The notes beneath the pieces are model-generated. The model saw only the letters and a program-made list of their open reading frames with translations. It made no database searches and had not been told where the DNA came from. From CADEGL01 sp050180485 (GTDB lineage: Bacteria; Pseudomonadota; Alphaproteobacteria; CADEGL01), in the NCBI GenBank assembly GCA_050180485.1, contig JBFXED010000007.1:59568-123567 (forward strand): a stretch of 64,000 nt of DNA, in the 5' to 3' direction. Shown piece by piece: positions 1 to 7,134 of this stretch. The position numbers and the translations under genes are program-made. Position 1 is the stretch's first letter, and each line of letters starts with the position of its first letter.

Positions 1-165
1 CGCTTCAAGGTCGACCGCGAACGGTTGACCGTCTATCTCAATGGCCAGCAGGTCATCGACTGGTCGGACAACCGTCATACGCGCGAAGGCCGCGTCGGTC
101 TGTGGACGCGCGCGGATGCCGTCACGATGTTCGACGACCTGTCGATCATCGTCATGCGCAACTAG
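1..165 (+). CDS. C-terminal fragment of a LamG/DUF1080-like beta-sandwich protein (5' end outside window)
   Basis: Frame 1 is open from the window edge to TAG at 163-165 and gives 54 residues. The visible part has a TVYLNGQQVIDW strand and a GRVGLWTRADAVTMFDDL strand, the usual last strands of concanavalin/LamG-like jelly rolls such as the 3-keto-disaccharide hydrolase (DUF1080) family. The start, any signal peptide and any catalytic part lie upstream and cannot be judged. The next gene begins 8 bases after the stop, so the two may be cotranscribed. The family call rests only on this short tail and is tentative. Confidence 0.5.
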   Translation, partial: RFKVDRERLTVYLNGQQVIDWSDNRHTREGRVGLWTRADAVTMFDDLSIIVMRN

Positions 166-173
166 GGGCCGCG

Positions 174-908
174 ATGCCGCTGGGCGGGCAGCGCATCGTC
201 CTGATCGGCGGGTCGTCGGGGATCGGCCTGGCGACCGCGAAGGAAGCCGCCGCGCGGGGCGCATCGGTCGTCATCGCGGGCCGCTCGGCCGAACGGCTGG
301 AAAGCGCCCGCCGCGAGATCGGCGCGCAGGCCGAGACCCATCCCCTCGACGCCACGCAGGAGGCTTCGGTCGAGGCGTTCTTCGCCACGGTCGGCGCTCA
401 CGACCACATGGCCGTCCTGGTCCCGACCGTGCCGGATGCGGAGGTGCGCAAAAGCGTGCGCGGCTTCGCCGACACGCCGCAGGAGACGATGGAAATCGTC
501 ATGCGGCATAAGTTCTGGTGCCAGGTCTACTGTGTGCGCCATGCCCGCCGCCATTTGCGCCCCGGCGGCTCCATCGTCTTCATCACCGGCCAGGCGCACC
601 GCAAAAGCCTGCCGAACTATCCTCTCGTGGCTGCCGCCGATGCGGCGGTCGAGGCGCTGGCGCGCGAACTGGCGCGAGAATATGCGCCTTTGCGAGTCAA
701 TGTGGTGGCGCCCGGTCTGATCGAGACCCCCTTGATCCGCGACCTGCCCACCGGTCACCGTACGGCGTTGGAAGCGCTGGTCGGTCCACAGCCCGTGCCG
801 CGCATGGGCACGGTCGAAGAGATCGCGGAGGCGATCCTTTGGATCATGGGCAACGGCTTTGCGACGGGAACGGTACTTGAAGTGGATGGCGGGTATAAGC
901 TGACCTGA
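174..908 (+). CDS. SDR-family oxidoreductase lacking the canonical Ser-Tyr-Lys triad
   Basis: The product is 244 aa, a normal classical-SDR length. The N-terminal Rossmann glycine motif is present as GGSSGIG (residues 12-18), and the C-terminal EVDGGYKLT ending is typical. When the segment AADAAVEAL is aligned to the usual YxxSKAAVEAL, the catalytic Tyr position is Val152 and the Lys position is Asp156; the Ser position is Gly139 or Thr138. A Tyr lies three residues off register at 149. NAD(P) binding is therefore likely but standard SDR chemistry is doubtful. ATG 174 was chosen because it sits just before the Rossmann strand; the frame is open further upstream. It precedes the molybdoenzyme gene by 16 bases. 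Confidence 0.8.
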   Translation: MPLGGQRIVLIGGSSGIGLATAKEAAARGASVVIAGRSAERLESARREIGAQAETHPLDATQEASVEAFFATVGAHDHMAVLVPTVPDAEVRKSVRGFADTPQETMEIVMRHKFWCQVYCVRHARRHLRPGGSIVFITGQAHRKSLPNYPLVAAADAAVEALARELAREYAPLRVNVVAPGLIETPLIRDLPTGHRTALEALVGPQPVPRMGTVEEIAEAILWIMGNGFATGTVLEVDGGYKLT

Positions 909-924
909 ACAGCGGGAGGGTGGC

Positions 925-3297
925 GTGACCTATCTCGGACAGTCGATTCGCCGGCGCGAAGACCCCCGGTTCCTGACTGGGCGCGGACGCTATGTCGACG
1001 ACGTCCCCGCGGTCCGCGCCGCGCATGCGGCCTTCGTGCGCAGCCCCCATGCCCACGCGCGCATCCGCGGCATCCAGACCGCCAAGGCAAATAAGCTTCC
1101 GGGTGTGTTGGCCATCGTCACCGCCGCGGATTGGTACGGCGCGGGGCTCGGCGATTTTCCCCTCTGGGCGCGCATCCGCTCGGTCGACCGTGTGGAGCGC
1201 AGCCAGTTCGCGCGGCCGGTCCTCTGCAAGGACGAGGTTTGCTTCGTCGGCGATCCCGTCGCCATGGTGGTGGCGGAAAGCCGCGCCCAGGCGCTCGACG
1301 CCGTGGAAGCCGTCGTGGTCGATTACGATCCTCTGCCCTCGATCACGGAAACAGCGCGCGCGCTCGACCGCGATGCGGTCATCGCCCATGCTCACCTCGA
1401 TTCCAACCTTGTTTTCGTCTCCGAGGTAGGCAAGCGCGCCGAGACGGAAGCTGCCTTCGCCCGCGCGGCCCAGGTCACCGAACTATCCATGGTGAACACG
1501 CGTATCACCGCGAATTCGCTCGAGCCCCGGACTCTGATGGGGCTCTATGACGCGACGGATGACCGCTACACACTATGGGCCTCGCATCAGGCGCCGCATC
1601 TCTTGCGCCTGTCGCTGGCCGAGAACTCATTGCGCCATCCGGAACACAAGATCCGCGTCGTGGCGCCGGATGTCGGCGGCGGTTTTGGCATGAAGCTGCC
1701 GGATTATTCCGAGGAGCCGCTGGTCCTCTGGGGCTCTAAGCTGACCGGCCGGCCGGTGCGCTGGACCGCGACGCGCTCGGAAGGAATTCTGACCGACGCG
1801 GGTGCGCGGGACCATTTCACCCGCGCCAAGCTGGCGCTCGACCGCGATGGACGTTTCCTGGGCCTCGATGTCGACACGATCGCCTGCCTCGGCGCCTATC
1901 TGACCCACCGCGGCGCCAGCATTCCGGCGTTCTTCTATGGCGGTGTATTCGGCGGCCTCTATACGACGCCGGCCATCGTGTGCCGCGTGCGCGGCGTCTA
2001 CACCAACTCGCCGCCCGTCCACGCCTATCGCGGTGCGGGGCGGCCGGAGGCCGCCTATGTGCTGGAACGGCTGATCGACAACGCGGCGCGCGAGATGGGG
2101 ATGGAGGCGGCGGAGATCCGCGCCAAGAACATGATCCCGCACGAACGGTTTCCGTATCGCAGCCCGACCGGTCTCAACTATGACTCCGGCAATCCGCCGG
2201 CGCTGCTTGCCACCCTTCGCACGCTCGCCAGTTACGATGCGTTGCGGGCGGAACAGAAGAAGCTGCGCGCCCGCGGTATCCTGATGGGGATCGGGTTCTG
2301 CGGCGTCGCGGACGCCATCGGCGCACCCAGCAAGACGACCGCCGCGATCTACGAACGCTGCAGCGGCCACGATTCGGCGACAGTCCGCGTTCATCCGACC
2401 GGCAAGGTCACGGTCTTCTCGGGCGCCCATTCGCACGGCCAAGCCCATGCCACCACCTTCGCCCAGATCGCAGCCTCGCGCCTCGGCGTGGCCTTCGAGG
2501 ATGTCGAGATCGTCGAGGGCGACACGGACCGCGTGTCGTTCGGCCATGGAACCTATGCCTCGCGCTCCACGGTCACGACCGGCATGGCGGTCGTGAAGGG
2601 GTCCGACCGTATCGTCGAGAAGTGCAAGAAGATCGCGGCCTTCCGCTTGGAATGCGCGGAGGAGGATATCGCGCGCGACGGCCCCGACTTCGTCATCCCT
2701 GGCACCGACCGGCGCATCACCTTCCGCGAGGTCGTGCGCGAAGCCTATCAGGGCGACCGCTCGCCGCCTGGCATGGATCCGGGTTTGGAGGAGGCCGTGT
2801 ATTTCGATCCCACGGCCACCACCTGCGCCACGGGCCTGCATTTGGCCGTCGTATTGGTGGATGCGGAGACCGGGCGCGTCACATTGCGCGACTACGCCGT
2901 GGTTGACGATTGCGGCTCGATCATCAACCCCATGGTCGTTGAGGGGCAGATCCACGGCGGACTGGTCCAAGGCATCGGCCAAGCTTTGATGGAGCATTTG
3001 GCGTTCGATCACGAGACCGGGCAAGTACTGGCGGGCAGCTTCATGGACTACGCCATGCCGCGCGCAGACGACGTGCCGTCGTTCCGGCTGGACCGGATCG
3101 AAAGCCCGAGCCCCGCGAATGCGCTCGGCGTGAAGGGCGCGGGCGAATCGGGCACCATCGGCGCGCTAGGGTCGATCGGCAACGCGGTCGTCGATGCCCT
3201 GTGGCACCTGGGCGTGCGGCATGTCGAACTGCCGTTCGCGCCGCTGCAGGTCTGGCGCGCGATCCAGACAGCGAGAAAGAACGGTTCGGGAGGCTGA
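925..3297 (+). CDS. Molybdenum hydroxylase large subunit (xanthine dehydrogenase/CoxL family, form II type)
   Basis: 790 aa with a GTG start preceded by GCGGGAGG. This is the molybdopterin-cytosine-dinucleotide-binding subunit of the xanthine oxidase/aldehyde oxidase/CO dehydrogenase family. Seen: the N-terminal ald_Xan_dh_C-like region (RREDPRFLTGRGRYVDD), the GGGFGMK cofactor loop at about 251, AYRGAGRPEA at about 367, and the GAGESGTIG loop carrying the active-site Glu near residue 741. The loop is AYRGAGR rather than the AYxCSFR of true CO dehydrogenase, so this is a form II aldehyde/heterocycle hydroxylase-like enzyme. The usual FAD (CoxM) and 2Fe-2S (CoxS) subunit genes are absent next to it; the neighbours are an SDR and an AKR. 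The substrate is unknown. Confidence 0.9.
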   Translation: MTYLGQSIRRREDPRFLTGRGRYVDDVPAVRAAHAAFVRSPHAHARIRGIQTAKANKLPGVLAIVTAADWYGAGLGDFPLWARIRSVDRVERSQFARPVLCKDEVCFVGDPVAMVVAESRAQALDAVEAVVVDYDPLPSITETARALDRDAVIAHAHLDSNLVFVSEVGKRAETEAAFARAAQVTELSMVNTRITANSLEPRTLMGLYDATDDRYTLWASHQAPHLLRLSLAENSLRHPEHKIRVVAPDVGGGFGMKLPDYSEEPLVLWGSKLTGRPVRWTATRSEGILTDAGARDHFTRAKLALDRDGRFLGLDVDTIACLGAYLTHRGASIPAFFYGGVFGGLYTTPAIVCRVRGVYTNSPPVHAYRGAGRPEAAYVLERLIDNAAREMGMEAAEIRAKNMIPHERFPYRSPTGLNYDSGNPPALLATLRTLASYDALRAEQKKLRARGILMGIGFCGVADAIGAPSKTTAAIYERCSGHDSATVRVHPTGKVTVFSGAHSHGQAHATTFAQIAASRLGVAFEDVEIVEGDTDRVSFGHGTYASRSTVTTGMAVVKGSDRIVEKCKKIAAFRLECAEEDIARDGPDFVIPGTDRRITFREVVREAYQGDRSPPGMDPGLEEAVYFDPTATTCATGLHLAVVLVDAETGRVTLRDYAVVDDCGSIINPMVVEGQIHGGLVQGIGQALMEHLAFDHETGQVLAGSFMDYAMPRADDVPSFRLDRIESPSPANALGVKGAGESGTIGALGSIGNAVVDALWHLGVRHVELPFAPLQVWRAIQTARKNGSGG

Positions 3298-3298
3298 T

Positions 3299-4138
3299 AT
3301 GAGAATGGTTCGTTCGCGCGGCGGCTGCGCCATGCCCGCGCTCGGTCTCGGCACCTGGAAGATGGGCGAGGACCGCAACCACCGGAAGGCCGAGGTCGAG
3401 GCGCTCCAACTGGGCATCGATCTCGGCATGACGCTGATCGACACCGCCGAGCTTTATGCCTCCGGTGGCGCGGAAGAGGTGGTGGGCGAGGCCATCCGCG
3501 GACGCCGCGAGGGGTTGTTCATCGTCAGCAAGGTGCACCAGAGCGGATCGACCTATGAGGGCACGCTCCGCGCGGCCGAAGCCAGCCTGCGGCGGATGGG
3601 CACTGATCGCATGGACCTTTATCTGCTGCACAATAGGAACGGCCCTTATCCGCTGGAGGATACGCTCAAGGCGTTCGATCGGTTGAAGCGGGACGGGAAG
3701 ATCCTTCACTACGGGCTCAGCAATTTCGACGCGCCGGATATGGAGAAGGCCGAGAAGATGCCGCATGGCTCGGCCATCACGGCCAACCAGTTGCGCTACA
3801 GCTTGGCGCGCCGCGGCTTGGACAATGGCCTGCTCGATTGGCATGCCAAGCGCGACATCGCGGTCATGGGCTACACCCCGCTGGAGGAAGGCTTCCTGCG
3901 GCCCAAGCCCGGGTTGGCACAGGTGGCGGCACGTCACAATGTCTCGCCCATGTGCATCGCGCTGGCCTGGACCTTGCGCCATCCCTCCGTCGTCTCGATC
4001 CCGAAGGCCACCAACCCCGGCCATGTGCGCGACAACGCGCGCGCCATCGAGATCAAGCTGACCGGCGAGGATCTGGCCGCGCTCGATCGGGACTATCCCA
4101 AGCCGCCGCCGGGCACGTTCGACGTCTGGGGAACTTGA
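3299..4138 (+). CDS. Aldo/keto reductase
   Basis: 279 aa TIM-barrel NADPH-dependent reductase. The full catalytic tetrad is visible: Asp48 and Tyr53 (LIDTAELY), Lys78 (IVSKVH) and His111 (YLLHNRNG). The C-terminal SIPKATNPGHVRDNARA segment is the NADPH phosphate-binding region. ATG 3299 was chosen because it follows the TGA of the molybdoenzyme gene by one base, pointing to translational coupling; the frame is open upstream but would overlap that gene. Aldehyde or ketone reduction beside an aldehyde-oxidase-type enzyme suggests work on a common carbonyl metabolite, but the substrate is not indicated. Confidence 0.9.
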   Translation: MRMVRSRGGCAMPALGLGTWKMGEDRNHRKAEVEALQLGIDLGMTLIDTAELYASGGAEEVVGEAIRGRREGLFIVSKVHQSGSTYEGTLRAAEASLRRMGTDRMDLYLLHNRNGPYPLEDTLKAFDRLKRDGKILHYGLSNFDAPDMEKAEKMPHGSAITANQLRYSLARRGLDNGLLDWHAKRDIAVMGYTPLEEGFLRPKPGLAQVAARHNVSPMCIALAWTLRHPSVVSIPKATNPGHVRDNARAIEIKLTGEDLAALDRDYPKPPPGTFDVWGT

Positions 4139-4141
4139 CTT

Positions 4142-4993
4142 TTAACCCGGGTGCTTTGCGCCGCCATATGCTTCGCTGACGGGCAGCCTACTGTCGGAGA
4201 AGATGACCTTGGCGCGGATCGAAACCGAGCGTTGCCAGGATTCGATCTCGGCCGGGCCGAACTCGTGCCGGGGCGGCGAATCGAGCTCGAAATTTCTATG
4301 GAGATCTTGGCCGCGAACCAGCATGGCGGCCTCGCGCCCCTGCGTTTGATAGGCGCTGGTCGGCATCATTTCGACCAGGAGCATCAGCCGGCGCTCCCGT
4401 GACACGTTAGCGCGCGAACCATGCACGATGTTGAAGTGGAACAGCGACATCTCGCCCGGACGCAACGCCAGGTCGACGGCCTTGCTTGTGTCGAGCGGTG
4501 CGTCGATCGATTGGCCGCGCGCCAGGATGCTGTCTTCGCCCGCGCTTTCCACATGGGGCAGGACCGGTCCTTTGTGGGTGCCGGGCAGGACGGAAAGACA
4601 GCCTTGCTCGGGTCCGCATTCCGACAAGGCCAAAGCGGCGATGATGAGAACAGGCTTAAGCCGGGAATAAGCCGTGTCCTGGTGCCAGCCAGCGATAGTG
4701 CGGTTGTCGGGCTCCTTCACCCGGAATGCCATGCTGTAGCAAAGCAGATCAGGGCCCAGAAGATCCTCGAACGGATCCAGGACGCGGGGGTGGCGTGCCA
4801 ACTCGTCGACCCAAGGGCAAAGAAGGTGGGCCTTGGTCTTGAGCTTCTTGCCTTCGCCGGGATGCCTGCGTTCGAAGCTCTCGAGTTGTGCGCGGTAGCG
4901 GGCGACTTCCGGCGCATCGAGCACTTGGAAGGGGCCACAAAACCCCTCGGTCTCGAAACGTTGGATGTCATCCAGCGATAGGCGTTTGGCCAT
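4142..4993 (-). CDS. Phytanoyl-CoA dioxygenase (PhyH) family Fe(II)/2-oxoglutarate oxygenase
   Basis: 283 aa. The double-stranded beta-helix iron ligands are visible: His104 and Asp106 in GWHQDTAYS and His191 in NIVHGSRANVS, followed by Arg residues at about 200-202 that would bind 2-oxoglutarate. It is convergent with the aldo/keto reductase, three bases apart, and is isolated from the two other PhyH genes in the window, which it resembles only at family level. Bacterial PhyH enzymes hydroxylate small molecules such as ectoine and various amino or fatty acids; nothing here fixes the substrate. ATG at 4993 directly precedes the family's usual N-terminal helix. Confidence 0.88.
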   Translation of the reverse strand: MAKRLSLDDIQRFETEGFCGPFQVLDAPEVARYRAQLESFERRHPGEGKKLKTKAHLLCPWVDELARHPRVLDPFEDLLGPDLLCYSMAFRVKEPDNRTIAGWHQDTAYSRLKPVLIIAALALSECGPEQGCLSVLPGTHKGPVLPHVESAGEDSILARGQSIDAPLDTSKAVDLALRPGEMSLFHFNIVHGSRANVSRERRLMLLVEMMPTSAYQTQGREAAMLVRGQDLHRNFELDSPPRHEFGPAEIESWQRSVSIRAKVIFSDSRLPVSEAYGGAKHPG

Positions 4994-5004
4994 GGCCGAT
5001 CATA

Positions 5005-5044
5005 ACCAAAAAGAAAGAGGGCTGGCCAATCTGGCCAGCCCTCT
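5005..5044 (-). terminator. Rho-independent terminator of the htrA gene
   Basis: A perfect 13-bp stem (5016-5028 with 5032-5044) closes a 3-base loop. Read on the minus strand it is followed by a T-rich run (complement of 5005-5015). It lies between the htrA stop and the start of the downstream PhyH gene, separating the two transcripts. Confidence 0.88.
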
Positions 5045-5065
5045 CGCACAAACGGTACGTGATCT

Positions 5066-6445
5066 TTACTGGACGATCAGCACCATCCGCGACTCGCCGC
5101 GGATGAGGTTGAGCGCGATGGGGCCTTGGGCGGCCGCGCGGACCGAACGGGTGAAGCCGTCGATCGTGGTGACGGGTTCCCGGTTCACCGCGGTCACGAT
5201 GTCGCCCGGCCGCAGGCCCGCCTGCCACGCCGCGCTGTCGCGGTCGACGGTGCTGACTTCGATGCCACGCAGGCGCTGCTGCTGGGTGCTGCTGGGCTGC
5301 ACGGCGTTGAAGGTCGCGCCGGCTAGGCGGGGCGTGATCTCGCCCGCCCGCGCCGTGACCTGTGGCTCCTTCTTCGCGACCTGAACGGTCAGGGTCTTGA
5401 GTGCCTTGTCGCGCGAGACGGAGAGCTCCGCCTTGTCGCCCACGCGCAGAAGGCCGATGCGGTTGCGCAAGTCCGCGCCGCTTTTGACCGTGCGGCCTGC
5501 GATGCTGGTCACCACGTCGCCTTCCTTCAGGCCGGCCTTGTCGGCTGGCGAGCCGGGTTCGACGCGGGTGACGAGCGCGCCCGAGGTCTTTTCTAGCTTG
5601 AGCGCCAGCGCGATGTCGGGCGTCAGGTCCTGGACCGACACGCCGATACGGCCGCGGCGGACCTCGCCGTACTGCACGATGTGATCGGTGACCGCGCGCG
5701 CCATGTCGATCGGAACCGCGAAGCCGATGCCGATATTGCCGCCGGCCGGCCCGAGGATCGCGGTATTGATACCGATCAACTCACCTTTCATGTTGACCAG
5801 CGCTCCGCCCGAATTGCCGGGATTGATCGACGCGTCGGTTTGGATGAAGTCCTCATAACCTTCGATGCCGAGGCCGCTGCGTCCCAGCGCGCTGACGATG
5901 CCCATGGTGACCGTCTGGCCCAGGCCGAAGGGGTTGCCGACGGCGACGACGAAGTCGCCAACTTCCAGCTTTTCCGAATCGCCGAGCGGAATTTGGCTCA
6001 AGTTCTCCGCCGGCACTTGCAACAGGGCGATGTCTGTTTCCGGATCGCCGCCGACCAGCTTGGCCTTGAGGATGCGCTGGTCCTTGAGAGTGACGTTGAT
6101 CTCCACCGCGTTGTTGATGACGTGGTGGTTGGTCAGGATATAGCCCTTCTTGGCGTCGATGATGACGCCGGAGCCGACCGACTGGGTCTGTTGCTCGCGC
6201 TGGGGCTGGCCGGGTAGATCGAAGAAGCGGCGCAGGAACGGATCCTGGAACAGGGGATTTTCTTCGACCGGCGCCTTGGTCTTGACGGCGATGTTCACGA
6301 CCGCGGGCGTCACGTCCTTGATCAGGGGTGCGATGCTGGTCATCTGCCCGCCCGTGGGGGACTGGGGCAGGGACGGCGCCGCGACGGCGGGGACCGCGAG
6401 TGCGATCAACGCGACCGCGGCGATGGCGAGGGGCTTGATCCTCAA
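5066..6445 (-). CDS. HtrA/Do-family periplasmic serine protease (DegP-like)
   Basis: 459 aa from a TTG start at 6445. That start was chosen because it has a GGGAGA ribosome site and begins a clean signal peptide (IKPLAIAAVALIALAVPAVA); the frame stays open upstream but encodes unlikely sequence. The trypsin-like domain carries His108 (TNHHVI), Asp138 (DPETDIALL) and Ser212 (NPGNSGGAL). Two PDZ domains follow, with ligand loops near GRIGVSV and RGIEVS. It would degrade or chaperone misfolded periplasmic proteins. It is divergent from groESL across a heat-shock control region, which fits a stress role. Confidence 0.93.
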   Translation of the reverse strand: MRIKPLAIAAVALIALAVPAVAAPSLPQSPTGGQMTSIAPLIKDVTPAVVNIAVKTKAPVEENPLFQDPFLRRFFDLPGQPQREQQTQSVGSGVIIDAKKGYILTNHHVINNAVEINVTLKDQRILKAKLVGGDPETDIALLQVPAENLSQIPLGDSEKLEVGDFVVAVGNPFGLGQTVTMGIVSALGRSGLGIEGYEDFIQTDASINPGNSGGALVNMKGELIGINTAILGPAGGNIGIGFAVPIDMARAVTDHIVQYGEVRRGRIGVSVQDLTPDIALALKLEKTSGALVTRVEPGSPADKAGLKEGDVVTSIAGRTVKSGADLRNRIGLLRVGDKAELSVSRDKALKTLTVQVAKKEPQVTARAGEITPRLAGATFNAVQPSSTQQQRLRGIEVSTVDRDSAAWQAGLRPGDIVTAVNREPVTTIDGFTRSVRAAAQGPIALNLIRGESRMVLIVQ

Positions 6446-6684
6446 TGTCTGTCTCCCGGTAGGGGGTGGGCGCCGGGAAGGCGCGCCGAACCTCCGATTG
6501 GCTCCATTTTCACACAACACCCGGACCACCCGAAGCGATAGGCGGCTCCGTTGCTGCGAGAAATATGGATTCGATTGTGACTTGGCCGTGGCCCGTTCGG
6601 GGTGTCTCTGCCTCAATCGTGTATTTTCGCTCTAAGCATTTGATAAATAAAAATAATAAATCTTGGAACTTTTTTGCCGTTGCC

Positions 6685-6713
6685 TTGACAGCTTATAGGG
6701 CCATCCTTACATA
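6685..6713 (+). promoter_or_regulatory. Putative groESL promoter
   Basis: TTGACA at 6685-6690 is a perfect -35 hexamer. A weaker -10 candidate, TACATA at 6708-6713, follows after 17 bases and runs into the left CIRCE arm, the usual arrangement in which HrcA binding blocks RNA polymerase. Confidence 0.65.
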
Positions 6714-6737
6714 GCACTCCCATCAGGTGAGTGCTAA
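6711..6737. promoter_or_regulatory. CIRCE operator (HrcA binding site)
   Basis: ATAGCACTC (6711-6719), a 9-base spacer, then GAGTGCTAA (6729-6737). It matches the CIRCE consensus TTAGCACTC-N9-GAGTGCTAA at all but the first position. CIRCE is the HrcA repressor site upstream of groESL in many bacteria, so this operon is probably heat-inducible through HrcA. hrcA is not in the window. Confidence 0.95.
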
Positions 6738-6795
6738 CAAGCGGCAGGGGCCGCTCTCGCCTCGAGTTCTTGGGAAAAATCAAAGAGGTAGGGAC

Positions 6796-7110
6796 ATGAA
6801 GTTCCGTCCATTGCATGACCGCGTCGTTGTCCGCCGCATCGAGCAGGAGGACCGCACGAAGGGCGGCATCATCATTCCGGACACGGCCAAGGAAAAGCCG
6901 ATGGAAGGCGAGATCATCGCCGTCGGCCCTGGCGGCCGCGACGAGAAGGGCAATCTGGTTCCGCTCGACGTGAAGAAGGGCGACCGGGTCCTGTTCGGCA
7001 AATGGTCCGGCAACGAGGTCAAGATCGACGGCGAAGAGCTGTTGATTATGAAGGAGTCGGACATCATGGGCGTCATCGAAGGCGCCGCGAAGGCCAAGAA
7101 GGCGGCCTAA
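6796..7110 (+). CDS. groES: Co-chaperonin GroES
   Basis: 104 aa, slightly longer than the usual 95-97. The N-terminal KFRPLHDRVVVRRIE, the mobile loop with KTKGGIIIPDTAKEKP-like sequence (RTKGGIIIPDTAKEKP) and the C-terminal LLIMKESDIMGVIE are diagnostic. The heptameric lid closes the GroEL folding chamber in the cytoplasm. ATG 6796 was chosen because it begins the conserved sequence and has GAGGTAGGG upstream; the frame is open upstream through the CIRCE region. It is followed after 24 bases by groEL. Confidence 0.98.
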   Translation: MKFRPLHDRVVVRRIEQEDRTKGGIIIPDTAKEKPMEGEIIAVGPGGRDEKGNLVPLDVKKGDRVLFGKWSGNEVKIDGEELLIMKESDIMGVIEGAAKAKKAA

Positions 7111-7134
7111 GGTAAAAGGCGGAGGAGACAGATC

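Larger units (their letters stand above)
6446..6795. other. Divergent htrA/groES intergenic control region
   Basis: About 350 bases with no supported gene. The htrA-proximal part is GC-rich; the groES-proximal part (about 6630-6740) is distinctly AT-rich and carries a sigma70-type -35 box and the CIRCE operator, listed separately. I see no second CIRCE or clear promoter for htrA itself. Confidence 0.75.

Noticed and set aside
925..3297. Carbon monoxide dehydrogenase (CoxL form I)
   Set aside because: The active-site loop is AYRGAGR, not AYxCSFR, and coxM/coxS are not adjacent.
6446..6616. Longer HtrA with an extra 57 N-terminal residues
   Set aside because: The extension hides a clear signal peptide, reads as non-conserved sequence, and the TTG at 6445 has a good ribosome site.
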